DNA from: Sisyra terminalis
Taxonomy: Eukaryota; Arthropoda; Insecta; Neuroptera; Sisyridae
NCBI GenBank assembly: GCA_958496175.1
Contig: OY292278.1
Span: 44,144,001-44,208,000 of the forward strand
Direction: 5' to 3'
DNA length: 64,000 nucleotides
Notes under the pieces: generated by a model
What the model was told of the DNA's origin: nothing
Databases searched by the model: none
What the model saw: only the letters and a program-made list of their open reading frames with translations
Position numbers and translations under genes: made by a program
In this document: positions 23,035 to 34,792 of the stretch, piece after piece
How the letters are laid out: the number at the start of each line of letters is the position of its first letter
Numbering within the stretch: position 1 is the first letter of the stretch

Positions 23035-24490
23035 ATCTGCATTTTCTGTAAAAATTTTCCACAATTTCCGACTTAAGCCAATTGTTAGAAGAATAAAAGA
23101 AAAATCGCTAACTGTGAATTTTATGACAACAAATTTACTAATCGAAATGCTATATTGCATTGAACTTTAAAGCTCTGACTCCCTGTGCTTTTTTTTAAAG
23201 TAACTGCAAAGCATATCTGAAAAAATGGTCATGCAAATTGAGAAAAACTTAACTAGTGAAGTGTAAACGTGATGCATTGATGCATTTTTATCTGAAAATC
23301 AATTGCATATTTTCTCGAATACTTAAACGCTAATTAAACTATAATAAGTGTACTAATATGAAAAAAAAATTCAATAGCTCTCATGCAATTTATTCTAAAT
23401 TCCAAACTTAAGATAGCGGCTGAATAATTGGCGCTATTGATATATATATATATTCACGTGAGTGAAACGCAGAGGGATGATTTTCTTCGATGCCAACAAA
23501 GACAAAGAGAGAAGACCACGTAGTAATCCGCACTGCAATTCAATGCGTTCGGTGCATTTTTTCGCACGATCGTATGGCGGATACCATAAAGCTTTGTTGT
23601 TCCCGAAGCTCGTTAAGGTTTTATTTATGATTTTAAGAGAAATTTGCTCAACAAGTTGATAAAAAATTCACGGGAAATTGCTATGTAGTATTGTATGTGT
23701 GTACTTGAGTGTTGGTGTATGTTCAAGTTTTAATAACACCGAGCTTTCAGAGCTTTCATTTTGAAAAGTTTTATACGTCTCGTTGACGATATGAGCTTTT
23801 TGAATTTGCATCAGCATCGAGACAAATCGATTCGCTTGCAACTTTTGCCCTTACTTGGCAAAGTTTTGATAACAAAAATAACATATTTTAATTTAAAAAA
23901 ATGAAAAAAAGCTCTTTTGTTCATCTTCAGGTAAATTCTGAAGAGCTTTTTTATATAGCTTTTTTTTCTTTGGAAAAATTGAAGTTTACAATTTTATGTT
24001 CAGATATCAAAGTTTTTTTTTTTAATACTTTTGTTGGTGCAACTAACGAAATTTTTATTTCTTCATAATTTATGATAATTAAATTAAGTTTTCCCATAAA
24101 AATATTTACTACGAAAACTTTCACGTTTAAATCGGAAAAGCTGCAATTTTCTGACTGTAATAAAATATCCGTTCAACGGTTATAAATCTTTTTAGTGGAA
24201 CAGAAATTTCGAAAGTAACACCTGATGGGAAAATTCACAAATTAAAGTTCATCATTTTCCTAGTTGAAGAAACAGAAAAATAATTTTAAAGAAAAATTAT
24301 CAAGACTGAGATCATTTATTTTTTATGCATCAAAAATTGATTTTCTATCACTAGGAATGATAATGAATGATTATTTTTTTTATAAAAAGGATTTATAAAA
24401 ATTTTTTCGAAAAATTTAAGGTAAGATCAGGTGTTCGAAAACAAATAATTAATTGGAAAAATAAATTATTGTATTAAAGACAAATTGTCC
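23035..24490. other. AT-rich intron sequence with a modest GC-richer patch
   Basis: The patch at about 23460-23630 has an open frame on the plus strand with no recognisable product. A cluster of AGCTTTCAGAGCTTTCATTTTGAAAAG hairpin-like motifs lies at about 23740-23770. No gene is supported. Confidence 0.4.
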
Positions 24491-24534
24491 GAAAGACAAT
24501 TTTTTTGAAGGTTTCTTTCACTATTATCTATGAC

Positions 24535-25215
24535 GTTTTCTCCAGACATCTTGTCTTTATTGTTTTTCATCGAAGATAACCCTACACTTAATCTTACACC
24601 CCAACCCCTATAGCAAGGAAAAAATGTGGATGACAACCCTTAACTTGAATATCATTTTTCTTCGTATCTACTAAAGATATTTTCATGAAATTGAAACTAT
24701 ACATGACATCAAACAAACAATTAATAATCTTTTTATTATTTATTTAAGAAAATATTTGTAATCCTTAGGAAACTATGTTTCGATTTTCTGATGAAAAATA
24801 AAGCATAATTTCTATAGCCTTTTTTATAACAAAATTATTCAATTTTTGGAATTTTAAATTATATACCTACATAAATTGTAATATTTCTCTCGAAATATCA
24901 ATTTGGCAACAATTACGAAATTCAACAGGAAAAGTGTTTGTAAGGGAATCAAGGGATCTAGCTGATTAAACATTTGAAAACTGCACTTGCTTTTAATGAA
25001 GGAATCTTACGTTGTTTTTACTGTTTTTCGTCTAAGATAGTGCTACACTTAATCTCATACCTCAACTCCTATAGCAAAGAATAATGGGGATGACAATCCT
25101 TAATTTGAATATCATTTTTCTTCGTATCTACTAAAGATATTTTCATGAAATTGAAACTATACATGACATCAAATTAACAATTAATAATCTATTTATAATT
25201 AATTTTTTTCTTTAG
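24535..25215 (+). repeat. Family G direct repeats, units 1 and 2
   Basis: Two copies of a ~200-bp block (units at about 24535-24740 and 24955-25215) share TTGTTTTTCATCGAAGATAA-like sequence, CTATAGCAA, GGGGATGACAA, and TTCTTCGTATCTACTAAAGA followed by TATTTTCATGAAATTGAAAC. They are in the same orientation as the left arm of the structure at 25728. Confidence 0.78.
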
Positions 25216-25727
25216 AACTAATAAAATTTACAAAAATATAAACAAAATGCAGCAGAAAGAATGCAAAAGGATTCAAATTACATAAATGCACAAAGCACAT
25301 TACAGAAATTAACCATGTTCCTTTAGTGAAATGAAAGAAGATTGGTTGACAATTAACTATAATACATTTAATTAACTATCATACATTACTATGTATACCA
25401 TTTTTTAAAAAGGAGAAATTGAAAGTTTGGATAATTGTCAATTCGTATTGGAATCAATTATTATTGAAGAGAAAAATAAAGGAGATCTGCATATTTTAAT
25501 TAAGATACTTTTTTTCGGAGAGTTCTGCTACTTAAAAATCTCTTTTTCATCAATCACAGATCCAGGAGTAGGGAAAACCTTAGGTGCTGGAATTTTAGGT
25601 GGTTTTCAACTATGTTGGTTCCAGAGTTTCTTATCTTTAAATTTTTATATTTCTATTCAATTAATAACTATGAATTTCAGCAAAATGCGAAAAGCGATTC
25701 CATCCTCTACCTGATAAAAGGATCTAG
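25216..25727. other. Spacer with an unrecognised 95-codon frame
   Basis: An ORF at 25427-25714 on the plus strand reads IEEKNKGDLHILIKILF, then DPGVGKTLGAGILGG. It ends after an acceptor-like AACTATGAATTTCAG. No family resemblance is strong enough to call it. Confidence 0.2.
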
Positions 25728-27300
25728 CCGATTAAGCATTTGAAAAAATTGCACTTGAATCTAATGAAGGGATTTTACCTGGTTTGTATTGTTTTTCATA
25801 TAAGATAGCCATACACTTAAATTCCCATCCATAATCCTTATAGTATGGGAATAATGGGGATGACAACTCTTAACGTAACTATTTTTTCCTCAGTATCTAT
25901 TGAAGATATCTTCATAAAATTGAAACTATACATCACTATTAATTTCTTGTAAACTTCTTTTAATATATTTTTTTGAGAACTTTTACAATACTAGAAACTC
26001 TAAAAAACGAGAAGTACATTTTTTGGATGTGGTTCTTCATACCAACCTCCAGAATTACACTTACCAAAAAAAATTATCTTATATTTTAATTAGTTACCTA
26101 TCACAGATTAAAGTTACAAAATGGCCAAATTGGTGGAACATAGTTTAAAAAAATAAAAATCAATTCCGAATTCGTGCATGCATATGTATCCATTTTTACC
26201 AAAACCTACATTAACACCTGTCTCCTTTATCTATATATGATCATAAATACGTTCTTAAAACTTTTCTGTCGACAAAATATGTATACCTTCAAATAAACTA
26301 CGAATTATTTTTATAAATAATATGCGGTTTGATGGCAATCGACTACATGAATTTTATTTGAAGAAGAAAATGCATTACGAATTGTAACTATAGTATGTTG
26401 AACTATTGAAGCTGTTTATCACTATTGGTAAAAAATATAATTTATTTTATAATGTTCTGGACAACAAGCTTCTACCTGTGGTAAAATCATTGGACAAAAT
26501 AACTTAAGTTTTAAATAACACTTTTGGTTGAATATTAAACTCTGATGTCGAACATTTTGATACTATTATTGCCGTTATAGAGAAGCATGAAAATCAGCAG
26601 AATACAATACAAGAATTGTTTAAAAATGAGAACTTGAATCAGTGTAGATATCTTTTAACGAAAGTATCTTCAACTAGTGTAATGCATTTTCCAGAACTGA
26701 GGTTTTTTGATGCGAATGGTATAATAGCTATTGTTGAAGGACAAAGTGACGATGGTTAAATGTACAACAAAATAAGACTATTCGTAATTATTTCTATATT
26801 AAATATAGGTACTTTAATTAACTATAATACATTATTATATGACCACAAATTTTGATTTTGATTTTTTTAAACTATGTTCCACCAATTCGATCATTTTAAA
26901 ATTTTAACATGTGATAGGTAACTAATTAACACTTAAGATGACTTAAGATACAATTTTTTTTCTCGGTGTCATTTTGGGGATTGGCATAAAAAACCACTCC
27001 CAAAAAATATACTTCTCATTTTTTACAGTTTCCAATATTGTAAAAATTCTCAAAAAAAAATATTACAATTAGTTTATTTATAGTCATGTATAGTTTCAAT
27101 TTCATGAAGATATCTTCAATAGATACTGAGAAAAAAATACTTACGTTAAGGGTTGTAACCGCCATTATTCCCTTTTTATTGGGGTTAGGGGTGTGAGCTT
27201 AAGAGTATGACTATCTTAGATGATAAATAATAAAAACAAGGTAAGATCCCTTCATTAGATGCAAGTGCAGTTTTCAAATGCTGAATCAGCTAAATTCTTT
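25728..27300. mobile_element. Long-inverted-repeat element around a broken ORF
   Basis: The left arm (about 25728-26163) and right arm (about 26857-27300) are inverted copies. Outer ends are GGATCTAGCCGATTAAGCAT and, inverted, GAATTTAGCTGATTCAGCAT. Inner ends lie around GTGGAACATAGTTTAAAAAA. About 690 bp of unique sequence lies between them and contains the open region at 26454-26759. The left arm is a further copy of the family G unit, so a G repeat forms the arm of this structure. I could not identify a target duplication. Confidence 0.65.
26454..26759 (+). pseudogene. Unrecognised ORF remnant inside the inverted repeats
   Basis: A continuous 101-codon frame with two internal stops runs from VLDNKLLPVVKSLDKIT through ILNSDVEHFDTIIAVIEKHE and NENLNQCRYLL to IVEGQSDDG and a TAA. 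Codons look protein-like and the frame is kept across both stops, so this was probably coding. The predicted helix is rich in Q/N/E around EKHENQQN. I cannot assign it to a family. Its place between long inverted repeats suggests it was carried by that element. Confidence 0.4.
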
Positions 27301-28690
27301 GCATATTGGATCATCTACAATTACTTCAATTGTATGGAAGTATTTCTTCAGTTTGCAGTGGCCGGTTATCAGACCTGTTATCTTTCTGACTTTTTTTCTT
27401 AAGAGTTTAGGTATTTCATAGTTTGATTCAGGGATGATTTTTGCCCGGTGGTGTTCTTCCATATTGAGCAATGACTTTTATAAACCCATTATTTGATGGT
27501 ATTTTCATGATTTTTTAGAGATGACTGGCTATTTTGGTGGTGAGAATACATTATTTGTCCCTTTAAATTTCTCAAAAATGTAATTTTCGATGACCTTCCT
27601 CAGGGATACTAATCCGTCCCAATCATAAAATTGGTATTAAGCTAACGCTAATTGCATAAACTTTCCCATGAATTTAAAGTTATTTAATGCTTAGATTATT
27701 TAGACATGATTTTTGTAACCACAGTGGTGAAATGTGTCATTGTTAAGAAACTTCATAAACCAAAAAAAATATTGGGTTTTCTTCAATTTTAAGGATTTAA
27801 GCACAAAAGTGGCATAACTAATTAAGTCTTAGTTTAAACTAGAGGAAAAATACAATGCAAAGTTTAAGTTGATTTGGGGTAAAACATATCATAGTTTCTT
27901 TCAAATTTAAATCTCCCTAGCTTTGAACCAATATAAGAAAAAAAAATGTTTAAAACTTGATAATTAAGACTAATGAACATTCAAGAAAACTAACCCCAAA
28001 CTTTCGTACATCTTTCAATTTCGTAACAAAACGATACAAACTTCTCATCTTGCACCAAATGTGTAACACAATACACAAATTCCTCGCAGCCAAGGATGGA
28101 ACAATTTATTATTAGTGAGATAAAGTGTTCGGAGGATGAAATTCCCGGATAATTTATGAACCCGGACTGACATTCGTAGAGATCCGGAACCGACCCGCAT
28201 AATCCGGGGACTGTTTCTGATCAGCACTTTGTACAAATATTACCTCCAACACGATTCAAAAGCATTTCAATTTTAAATTTTTATCTCATTTACAATAAAA
28301 TAAAAAATACGACAAACTTTTTCATTTTCATTTTGTAATCAAGATGTTATTTTTACAAATGGAATCTCAGTAGCGCGTAACGCCTTATTTGCATCCTATT
28401 CCGGCTTCAATTCACACATCCAATGTAATAATGTTATATACATTCCATTTGACTTCAGGGTAAATGAAATTCGTATCTATCGAGTGAACTTTTCAATCTT
28501 GATTTATTTTTGAATAAAATCATATCGATCTGAAATTTGGTGGTAATTTTAATTTGATTTTCACTGTAATTAACGCGGAGAAAATCCATGTCAATAGAAA
28601 TAAATTTGTTTAATTTATTTTATAAATATATATATTAGATCAATTTATAAGGATTACAATTTTTCAATTGGCATTGCGACAAATTAATTT
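27301..28690. other. AT-rich intron sequence with a GC-richer patch
   Basis: The patch at about 28080-28240 contains repeated CCGGA/TCCGG motifs. It gives a 63-codon minus-strand frame with no recognisable product. It could be an old regulatory or exon remnant. Nothing else stands out. Confidence 0.35.
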
Positions 28691-28693
28691 GTA

Positions 28694-28885
28694 GTGAATT
28701 GTGTGATGTTCGTTTTATCATTTATATGTGCGGTATGCAATGTACCATTTAACTATCCACATGATATATTTCGAATCAATTATAACAGGAATTGCATTGA
28801 TAACTTTGCCGTGAATTGCATAATCGGAGGGCCACGATGTGGCGACAAATTTTATCGAATGGGGTGGATTGTTCAAAGTGATTAA
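28694..28885 (+). CDS. Possible small Cys-containing secreted peptide
   Basis: A 63-codon ATG-to-TAA frame begins MNCVMFVLSFICAVCNVP, which has the shape of a signal peptide. The remaining ~45 residues hold three cysteines, including CIDNFAVNCIIGG and RCGDK. It lies antisense within DPP-like intron 1. There is no splice evidence and no family match, and composition alone could produce it. Confidence 0.18.
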   Translation: MNCVMFVLSFICAVCNVPFNYPHDIFRINYNRNCIDNFAVNCIIGGPRCGDKFYRMGWIVQSD

Positions 28886-29899
28886 TTATGTACTGCATTT
28901 GTTTACTTCAATTAATTAATAATGCAATAAATATGACGATATTATTTTAATTGATGAGCCAACAGGAAAATTGTTTTCATGGCCTTCGGCCATAAATGTT
29001 TTCACTAAAATTACATTGATTTTAGGGGAAAATATATTCTCAATATTTAAACATTTAATGAAATTTAGTAAAAAAAATCGCATAGAAAAACAAAATAAAT
29101 AAATGATTTAAAAAAAATATTATCAGGACTCCAACTTGAGTCATCAACTGTGAAGAATGAAGGCCTAAACCATTCCCAAAGACTTCACAAAGGATTGGCC
29201 AGAGAAATTTCCCATTAAGAAGGGTTAGAGAATAAAGGAGTTTATTATTTTGTATCAATGTTTTATAATATTATTTCCAATTGTTTATGCTTTAATTTGG
29301 ACTTTGATTGACAACATTTGATGTCTGAAAATTTTTAAGAACTCCAGGATTCTTCTAGACCCATGTCGATAATTTTTGAAACAAAATAAATTTCTAGTAG
29401 GATGAAACTAATTGGAAAACTAAGAAAATACTTTTAACAAAAATAAAATGAAAATAAATAATTTAAGGGCGTATTTTTCCATTCATTTTCGTTATATTCT
29501 TTTTCTTTTCCATTGGGTTTCATCCTGCTATAATTTTGATCCACTTTTTATTATTTTCAAAGGCTTTTGCACTGGTCTATTATTTCAATTCAAAAAATAT
29601 TCTGACAAAAGGACTCTAAAATTGCTGAAAACTATTATTTACTATGCTTAATTCCAATATAAATATTCATAAAAAAAAATTTCTAGGTTTTTGGGATCAA
29701 AATTTTCTATAATATGTTTACATAATAAAATCCGTGCCGAAATGTAGAAGAATTGGTAAACAACAAACTAAATTGATCCATTAAAACATGATAAATTTAA
29801 TTTATTACCGAAAAGATTAGTTCCTTAAAAGAAGACATGATAAATCTGTAATAAAAAATCTTTATTGAGACCCTTATACCATCGAAAAATCACCCGGAA
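28886..29899. other. No recognisable feature
   Basis: AT-rich intron sequence with short open frames only. Confidence 0.4.
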
Positions 29900-29904
29900 A
29901 ATGA

Positions 29905-31960
29905 AGATTTATCGATTTAAATAGATCACTTTGATAGATTGATAGGGTTTCTGATAGTTTTAAAGACATTACTAGATAAATTATTGGAAAAATTTTCTTT
30001 TAAATTTGAATATATTTTCTTGGGTTTTGAAAATGGGAATCCTTTTCTTTCACTTGATGGCCTGTTTGCAAATTTACACCTTTTTTGGCCATCGTTTCTA
30101 TTAATACAGTGTAGAAGGAGGAACCTTTTATATAAAGGATTAAGAACTGTGTCCCTAGCTGTTAGAGCAAAAATCAAAGTTTAATTAACAGAATTTATAA
30201 CTCAAGGTACTCTAAGAGTCCAAGAGTTTCCTTTTCCGCCTATAGTAAACTTTAGTAAAATTTTAGAGTAATTAAAAAGTAAAATATAGTTTTAAAGCTT
30301 GATTTGACCTCTGAGGTTTGGTTTTATCAACGTAAATAATAAAAAGCACCCAAAATTGATTTGTAGTAATATTAAGAGCTTTAAGAGAGACTTGAACTAA
30401 GGGTCCCTGATAGTGATGAAGTCATTATCGGAAAAATGATTGAATAAATTGTCTTTTGCGTTCAAATATATTTTCTTGGGCCTTAAAAATGGGAATCTTT
30501 TCGTTTCACTTGATGACCTGTTTGCAAATTTACACTATTTTTTGGCCATCGATTCTATAATACTGTGAAGAAGGAGGAACTCCTTACATAAAGGATTAAG
30601 AACTGTTTCCCTATCTGTTAAAGTGAAAATCAAAGTTTAATTAGCTGAAATTATAACACAAGGTACCCTAAAAGTAATAGGGTCTTATCTTTTCCCTATA
30701 GTAAATCGAGACTTTAAGTTTAAAGGATTTATTGGACTTGATAGATTGATAGGATTCCTGATGATTTTGAAGTCATTACTGGAAAAATGATTGGGAAAAT
30801 CGTCTTTTGTGTTCGAATATATTTTTTTGAGCTTTAAAAATGGGAATCTTTTTGGTGGACCTGATGGTTCATTTGCAAGTTAACACCAACAATTTTGGCC
30901 ATCGTTTCTATGAATACTGTGAAGAAGGAGGAACCCTTTATATAAAGGTTAAAGAAATATTTCCCTAGCCTTAGAGCAAAAATCGAAGTTTAATTAACTG
31001 AATTTATAACTAAAGGTACTCTAAAAGTTCAAGAGTCTCTTCTTCCGGCTATAGTAGATCTAGACTTTAGGTTTAAGAGATTTATTTGACCTCTGAGGTT
31101 TGGTTTTATCAACGTAAACAATAAAAAGCACACAATATTGATTTTTAGTAAAATGAAGAGCTTTTAGGGGGACTTGAACTTGGGGTTCTTAATAGTTTTG
31201 AAGTGATTATCGGAAAAATTATTGGCAAATCGTCTTTTCCATTCTTGGGCTTTCAAAATGGGAATCCTTTTCTTTCACTAGATGGCCTGTTTGCAAATTT
31301 ACACCATTTTTTTGGCCATAGTTCTTATTAATGCTGTGAAGAAGGAGGAACCTCTTATATAAAGGTTAAAGAAATATTTCCCTAGCTGTTAAAGTGAAAA
31401 TCAAAGTTTAATTAACTGAAATTATAACACAAGGTACCCCAAAAGTAATAGAGTCTCCTCTTTTGCCTATAGTAAATCTAGACTTTAAATTTAAGAGATT
31501 TATTTGACTTGATAGATTGATAGGGTTCCTGATAGTTTTGAAGTCATTACCGAAAAGTTATTGGCAAAATTGTCTTTTGCATTCGAATATATTTTTTTTG
31601 AGCTTTAACAATGGGAATCCTTTTTTTTCATTAGATGGCCTGTCTGCAAATTAACACCATACTTTGGTCACCGATTCTATTAACACTGTAAATAAGAAGG
31701 AAACCTTTATATAAAGAACTATTTCCGTAGTCTTTGAGCAAAAATCAAAGTTTAATTAACTGAATTTATCTCTAAAGGTACTCTAAAAGTTCAAGAGTCT
31801 CTTCTTCCGCCTATAGTAAATTTAGACTTTTAGTTAAAGGGATTTATTTGACCTCTGAGAATTGGTTTTATCTACGTAAAAAATAAAAAGCAAACAATAT
31901 TGATTTGTAGTAAAATTAAGAGCTTTTAGGGAGACTTAAACTCCTTAGTTCCTCTGGATC
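29905..31960. repeat. Alternating long/short tandem array (family F)
   Basis: Five diverged units share AATGGGAATCCTTTTCTTTCA (starts near 30033, 30489, 30839, 31258 and 31610, the first base run given in part), TTTGGCCATCG, GAAGAAGGAGGAAC and CAAAGTTTAATTAACTGAA. Spacings are about 456, 350, 419 and 352 bp. Units 1, 3 and 5 are entered by TTGATAGATTGATAGG. Units 2 and 4 are entered by a CTCTGAGGTTTGGTTTTATC segment plus GAGACTTGAACT. The true period is therefore a dimer of about 770-810 bp. Confidence 0.82.
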
Positions 31961-32780
31961 CACTAAATCCACTAAAAGACCCTTTCCATTACCTTAGAAA
32001 CTTGGTATTGACCTTAAACTACACATTTTTCATATCAAGTGAACAAGAAATTCAAGATTTGCACCTTGAAAAATTTATCTTTCGAAGAATTTGCTTTCGA
32101 ACAATTTGTCTTTTTAAAATTTTACCATCAATGGTATGAATTAATTCATATAATTGTCAAAACTTTTATTCCTTTAAAATTATTGAAGAAAGAGGTGAAC
32201 ATTGTTAAAACTTTTCTTGCCAGTATTGGCAAAATGGAATAGAAATATAGACCAGATTTGGACTTAAAGATATTTCGAAATAAACTCCAAAAAATTGACA
32301 TAAATTTTGGTGCATTGGTCTTAAAATTAAGGTCGTATAAGATTGATTTGTATACGATGAAAATTTTAAATTAAATTAATGTTTTGTAAACCAGCAACAG
32401 TATATTTCCTTTTTATAAGGTTTTTTTGTTGTATTGTAATTTGGGGTATCAAAAAAAAACCAAAAGCTCTTGATGTGAAGTGTAAAAGCTCGCCTATTGG
32501 GTGAATCGATTAAAATTACTGTGCTGTGTATAGTTTTAAGACTTTTCAAGTAGAATTTTAGAGTAGATCCAGGATTTTTTCTTGTAGAGTGTCTTGTGGG
32601 TAATGTAGTTTTCTGTAGGGCTGGTACCTACCGGATAGCTTTTTTTTAAGGAATGCTAGTTTGGTAAAAAGATGTTGTTTATGATGCAAAAACTATCGTG
32701 CAGCAGACAAACGAAATCCAACGTAATGGTAACTTTGGTAGCATCAGGCTCTGAAAGGTAAATTTAGAATGGACACTGAC
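31961..32780. other. 5' part of DPP-like intron 1
   Basis: AT-rich sequence directly downstream of exon 1. The plus-strand frame at 32039-32242 has no family resemblance. Confidence 0.4.
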
Positions 32781-32888
32781 CTCCTCGTCACCTACCTCGG
32801 CCTTCTTGGCTTTGGGGTCGGCCACCTGAAGGGTCTCGTCCGGCGGCAGCCGCCACGAGTTGCGGTCCGTGTGCACATTGGCGTGCAT
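32781..32888 (-). CDS. DPP-like (S9B) gene, coding exon 1
   Basis: This is the first coding exon of a dipeptidyl-peptidase-like membrane protein and encodes its short cytoplasmic N-terminus. It opens with MHANVHTDRNSWRLPPDE and is rich in charged residues (AKKAE, then VGDEE). The start at 32888 is the first ATG after an in-frame TGA in the leader. Two GT donors, both in phase 0, lie 15 nt apart: GAG|GTAGGT (exon end 32796) and GAG|GTCAGT (exon end 32781). The upstream donor is closer to consensus, so the mature exon may be 31 codons rather than 36. Both join in frame to exon 2 about 16 kb downstream. The exon is GC-rich against an AT-rich background, as expected for a real exon. Joining to exon 2 is inferred from phase, strand and the N-terminus/membrane-anchor order of the family; the exon 1 sequence alone is not diagnostic. 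Confidence 0.72.
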
Positions 32889-32988
32889 GGCGTTACCGCC
32901 ACCGCCTCGACGCCACGGTCGCCCGTCCTCGCCGCCACTGCGCCCTCACCCCCGCTGCTCAACCCCTACGCTACGTCCTACCGCCGCC
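32889..32988 (-). other. 5' untranslated leader of the DPP-like gene
   Basis: A GC-rich stretch lies directly upstream of the ATG. It starts after a good acceptor (TTTGTTTCAG|GGCGG on the minus strand, AG at 32990-32989) and has an in-frame TGA about 57 nt before the ATG, so the coding frame does not extend upstream. The acceptor implies at least one further non-coding 5' exon to the right. If the acceptor is not used, transcription could instead begin within this GC-rich patch. Confidence 0.5.
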
Positions 32989-34199
32989 CTGAAACAAACC
33001 AAACCATCCGATTACTAAAATCCACACTGACCATAGGAAATCACATGATTATCATTGAAAACTTTCAAAAGCTCCTCCACTAATGAAAATATCTTGAAAA
33101 AAAAAAGCGTCTAGTCACATAAATTGGCCCAAATTTTCCGATCTAATTGACGTTAGTCGATGGCACGGCTTGCATGTTTCGCTCCCATTTTTGTGCAATT
33201 AAAGAAATGGAAAAAATCACACAGTCGATGCCGAATCATGTAATTTTGACATCGTAAAATTACTCATTTCGTGTTTTCAATTTTATTCAAATTTATTCGA
33301 GCGAAAAGATTGATATGTTTCACGGGGAAATTGTGGGCTTCAACGTCTAATTTGCAATTGGAATTTTCCCTTAAATGTTGGTGTTTGATGGAATTATTTC
33401 AGGTGTTTGGGATATTCGTGTGAAAATTTCATAATTAATTTTCCAAGAGTCAATATAGGTTTCAAAATTTTTCAATTATTTTCTTCGTTTTTAACGTTTT
33501 TTTTTTTGGAATGCATAACTTGCAATTTGTATATGCTATGCATTATAGTTCGGTCAATTTAGGCGTAAAAATAGTGATCAAATAGTAAAAATTCCCATAA
33601 AGCTGAATTTTCGTAGAGACCTTCAGTTAACCATTATAAATGAAGTGCCAAAAGTCCCCATCGATTCCATGTGTGCTAAAAAATTTATTCGGGGTCAAAG
33701 GTCAAAACTTTCGGTTTTTTAGATTTTTCTCCAAAACGGTCAGTTTTATCGAAAAATTATTTCAGATTAAAGTTGTAGATCTTAAAATTCTCTATAAAAA
33801 TAGTCTTAATGATTTTATCTCTAAGACCAACCATTTTCCAGATATTGCGCTTGTAAGAATCACGTTCTGCATAATATGTACACATTTCCACACCACCTGT
33901 GAGGTAGTGTACTCGGTGCTTTTTTTTACGTGGTATCCCCAGTAGGCCTACTCCACGAATCTTCATGATGTTATTTTCAGGGACAATACTTATTTAATAG
34001 TAATATTGTATATAATATATTGTATATAATATATTGTATATAATATTGTTGTCGTTCAGGGAACAATTTCACTACTAAATCTTTATAGAAATAACTGAGC
34101 CCATATAGTAATTGATTCTTGTTGATTTTTGTTTTTATTATTATAATGTCTTTATAAATTTATACTGTTGGGTTTATGATAAGGAAAATAAAATTTAAT
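32989..34199. other. Upstream of the DPP leader exon; spacer with a 16-bp tandem repeat
   Basis: It includes three copies of a TATTGTATATAATATA-type 16-bp unit (34002-34048). It also includes a stretch around 33650-33800 (GGTCAAAGGTCAAAACTTTC, CTCCAAAACGGTCAG) whose style resembles the TTAA elements elsewhere in the window, without recognisable ends. No upstream 5' exon could be picked out. Confidence 0.4.
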
Positions 34200-34792
34200 A
34201 AAATAAAAGATTCTTGAAGGGAATTTAATGCTCTATAAAAAAGGCCTCTTAGCGTTATTACATAGAATCACTCTTAAAATTGGTTCAACAACGAAAAAAA
34301 AACATAATTTAATATTTTATTCAACTTAAATTGTGAACAACTTTTGAAAAAGTAATTTTATGTAAAAACATAAAAAATGACCTTTTTTGTAGAGCATTTA
34401 ATTCCCTTCAAGAATTTATATTGTTTATTTCTATATATTTTTTTTTCTTAGTTACAAAATACCAAAATAAAGAAGATAAATTTATAAATTATATCAACTT
34501 TTAAAGCTTGATTATTCTGAAACGGCGTGCCTGGCAACAATTTTCAAAGAAACCTTTTTTGTAGAGAATTTATTTTTCTATAAATATATGTGCTGATGAA
34601 TTTTTTTACCTTGATAGTTTGACAACATTGGCGCAAAAATGAAGGCACAAATAAAAAATCGAAATTTAAGATGAAAGACCTCTTAATATTAAAATTAAGG
34701 GCTCAAACCTTCCCGATATTTTTTTTCCTTGGACAATATTTTTGATGTACTTTTCAAAAAAAAAAAATATTTGATTGTTTTAGTCCAGTCTA
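34200..34792. mobile_element. Fold-back MITE family B, copy 3 (left arm lost)
   Basis: It begins near the middle (GATTCTTGAAGGGAATTTAA) and runs through the loop and the right arm to TAGTCCAGTC-TA. The left boundary abuts plain AT-rich DNA. Confidence 0.8.

Noticed and set aside
29926..30184. Opposing 81-83-codon frames in the family F array
   Set aside because: They are not conserved between repeat units, so they are chance frames.
32769..33083. Plus-strand open frame of 104 codons
   Set aside because: It is the antisense shadow of DPP-like exon 1 and its leader.
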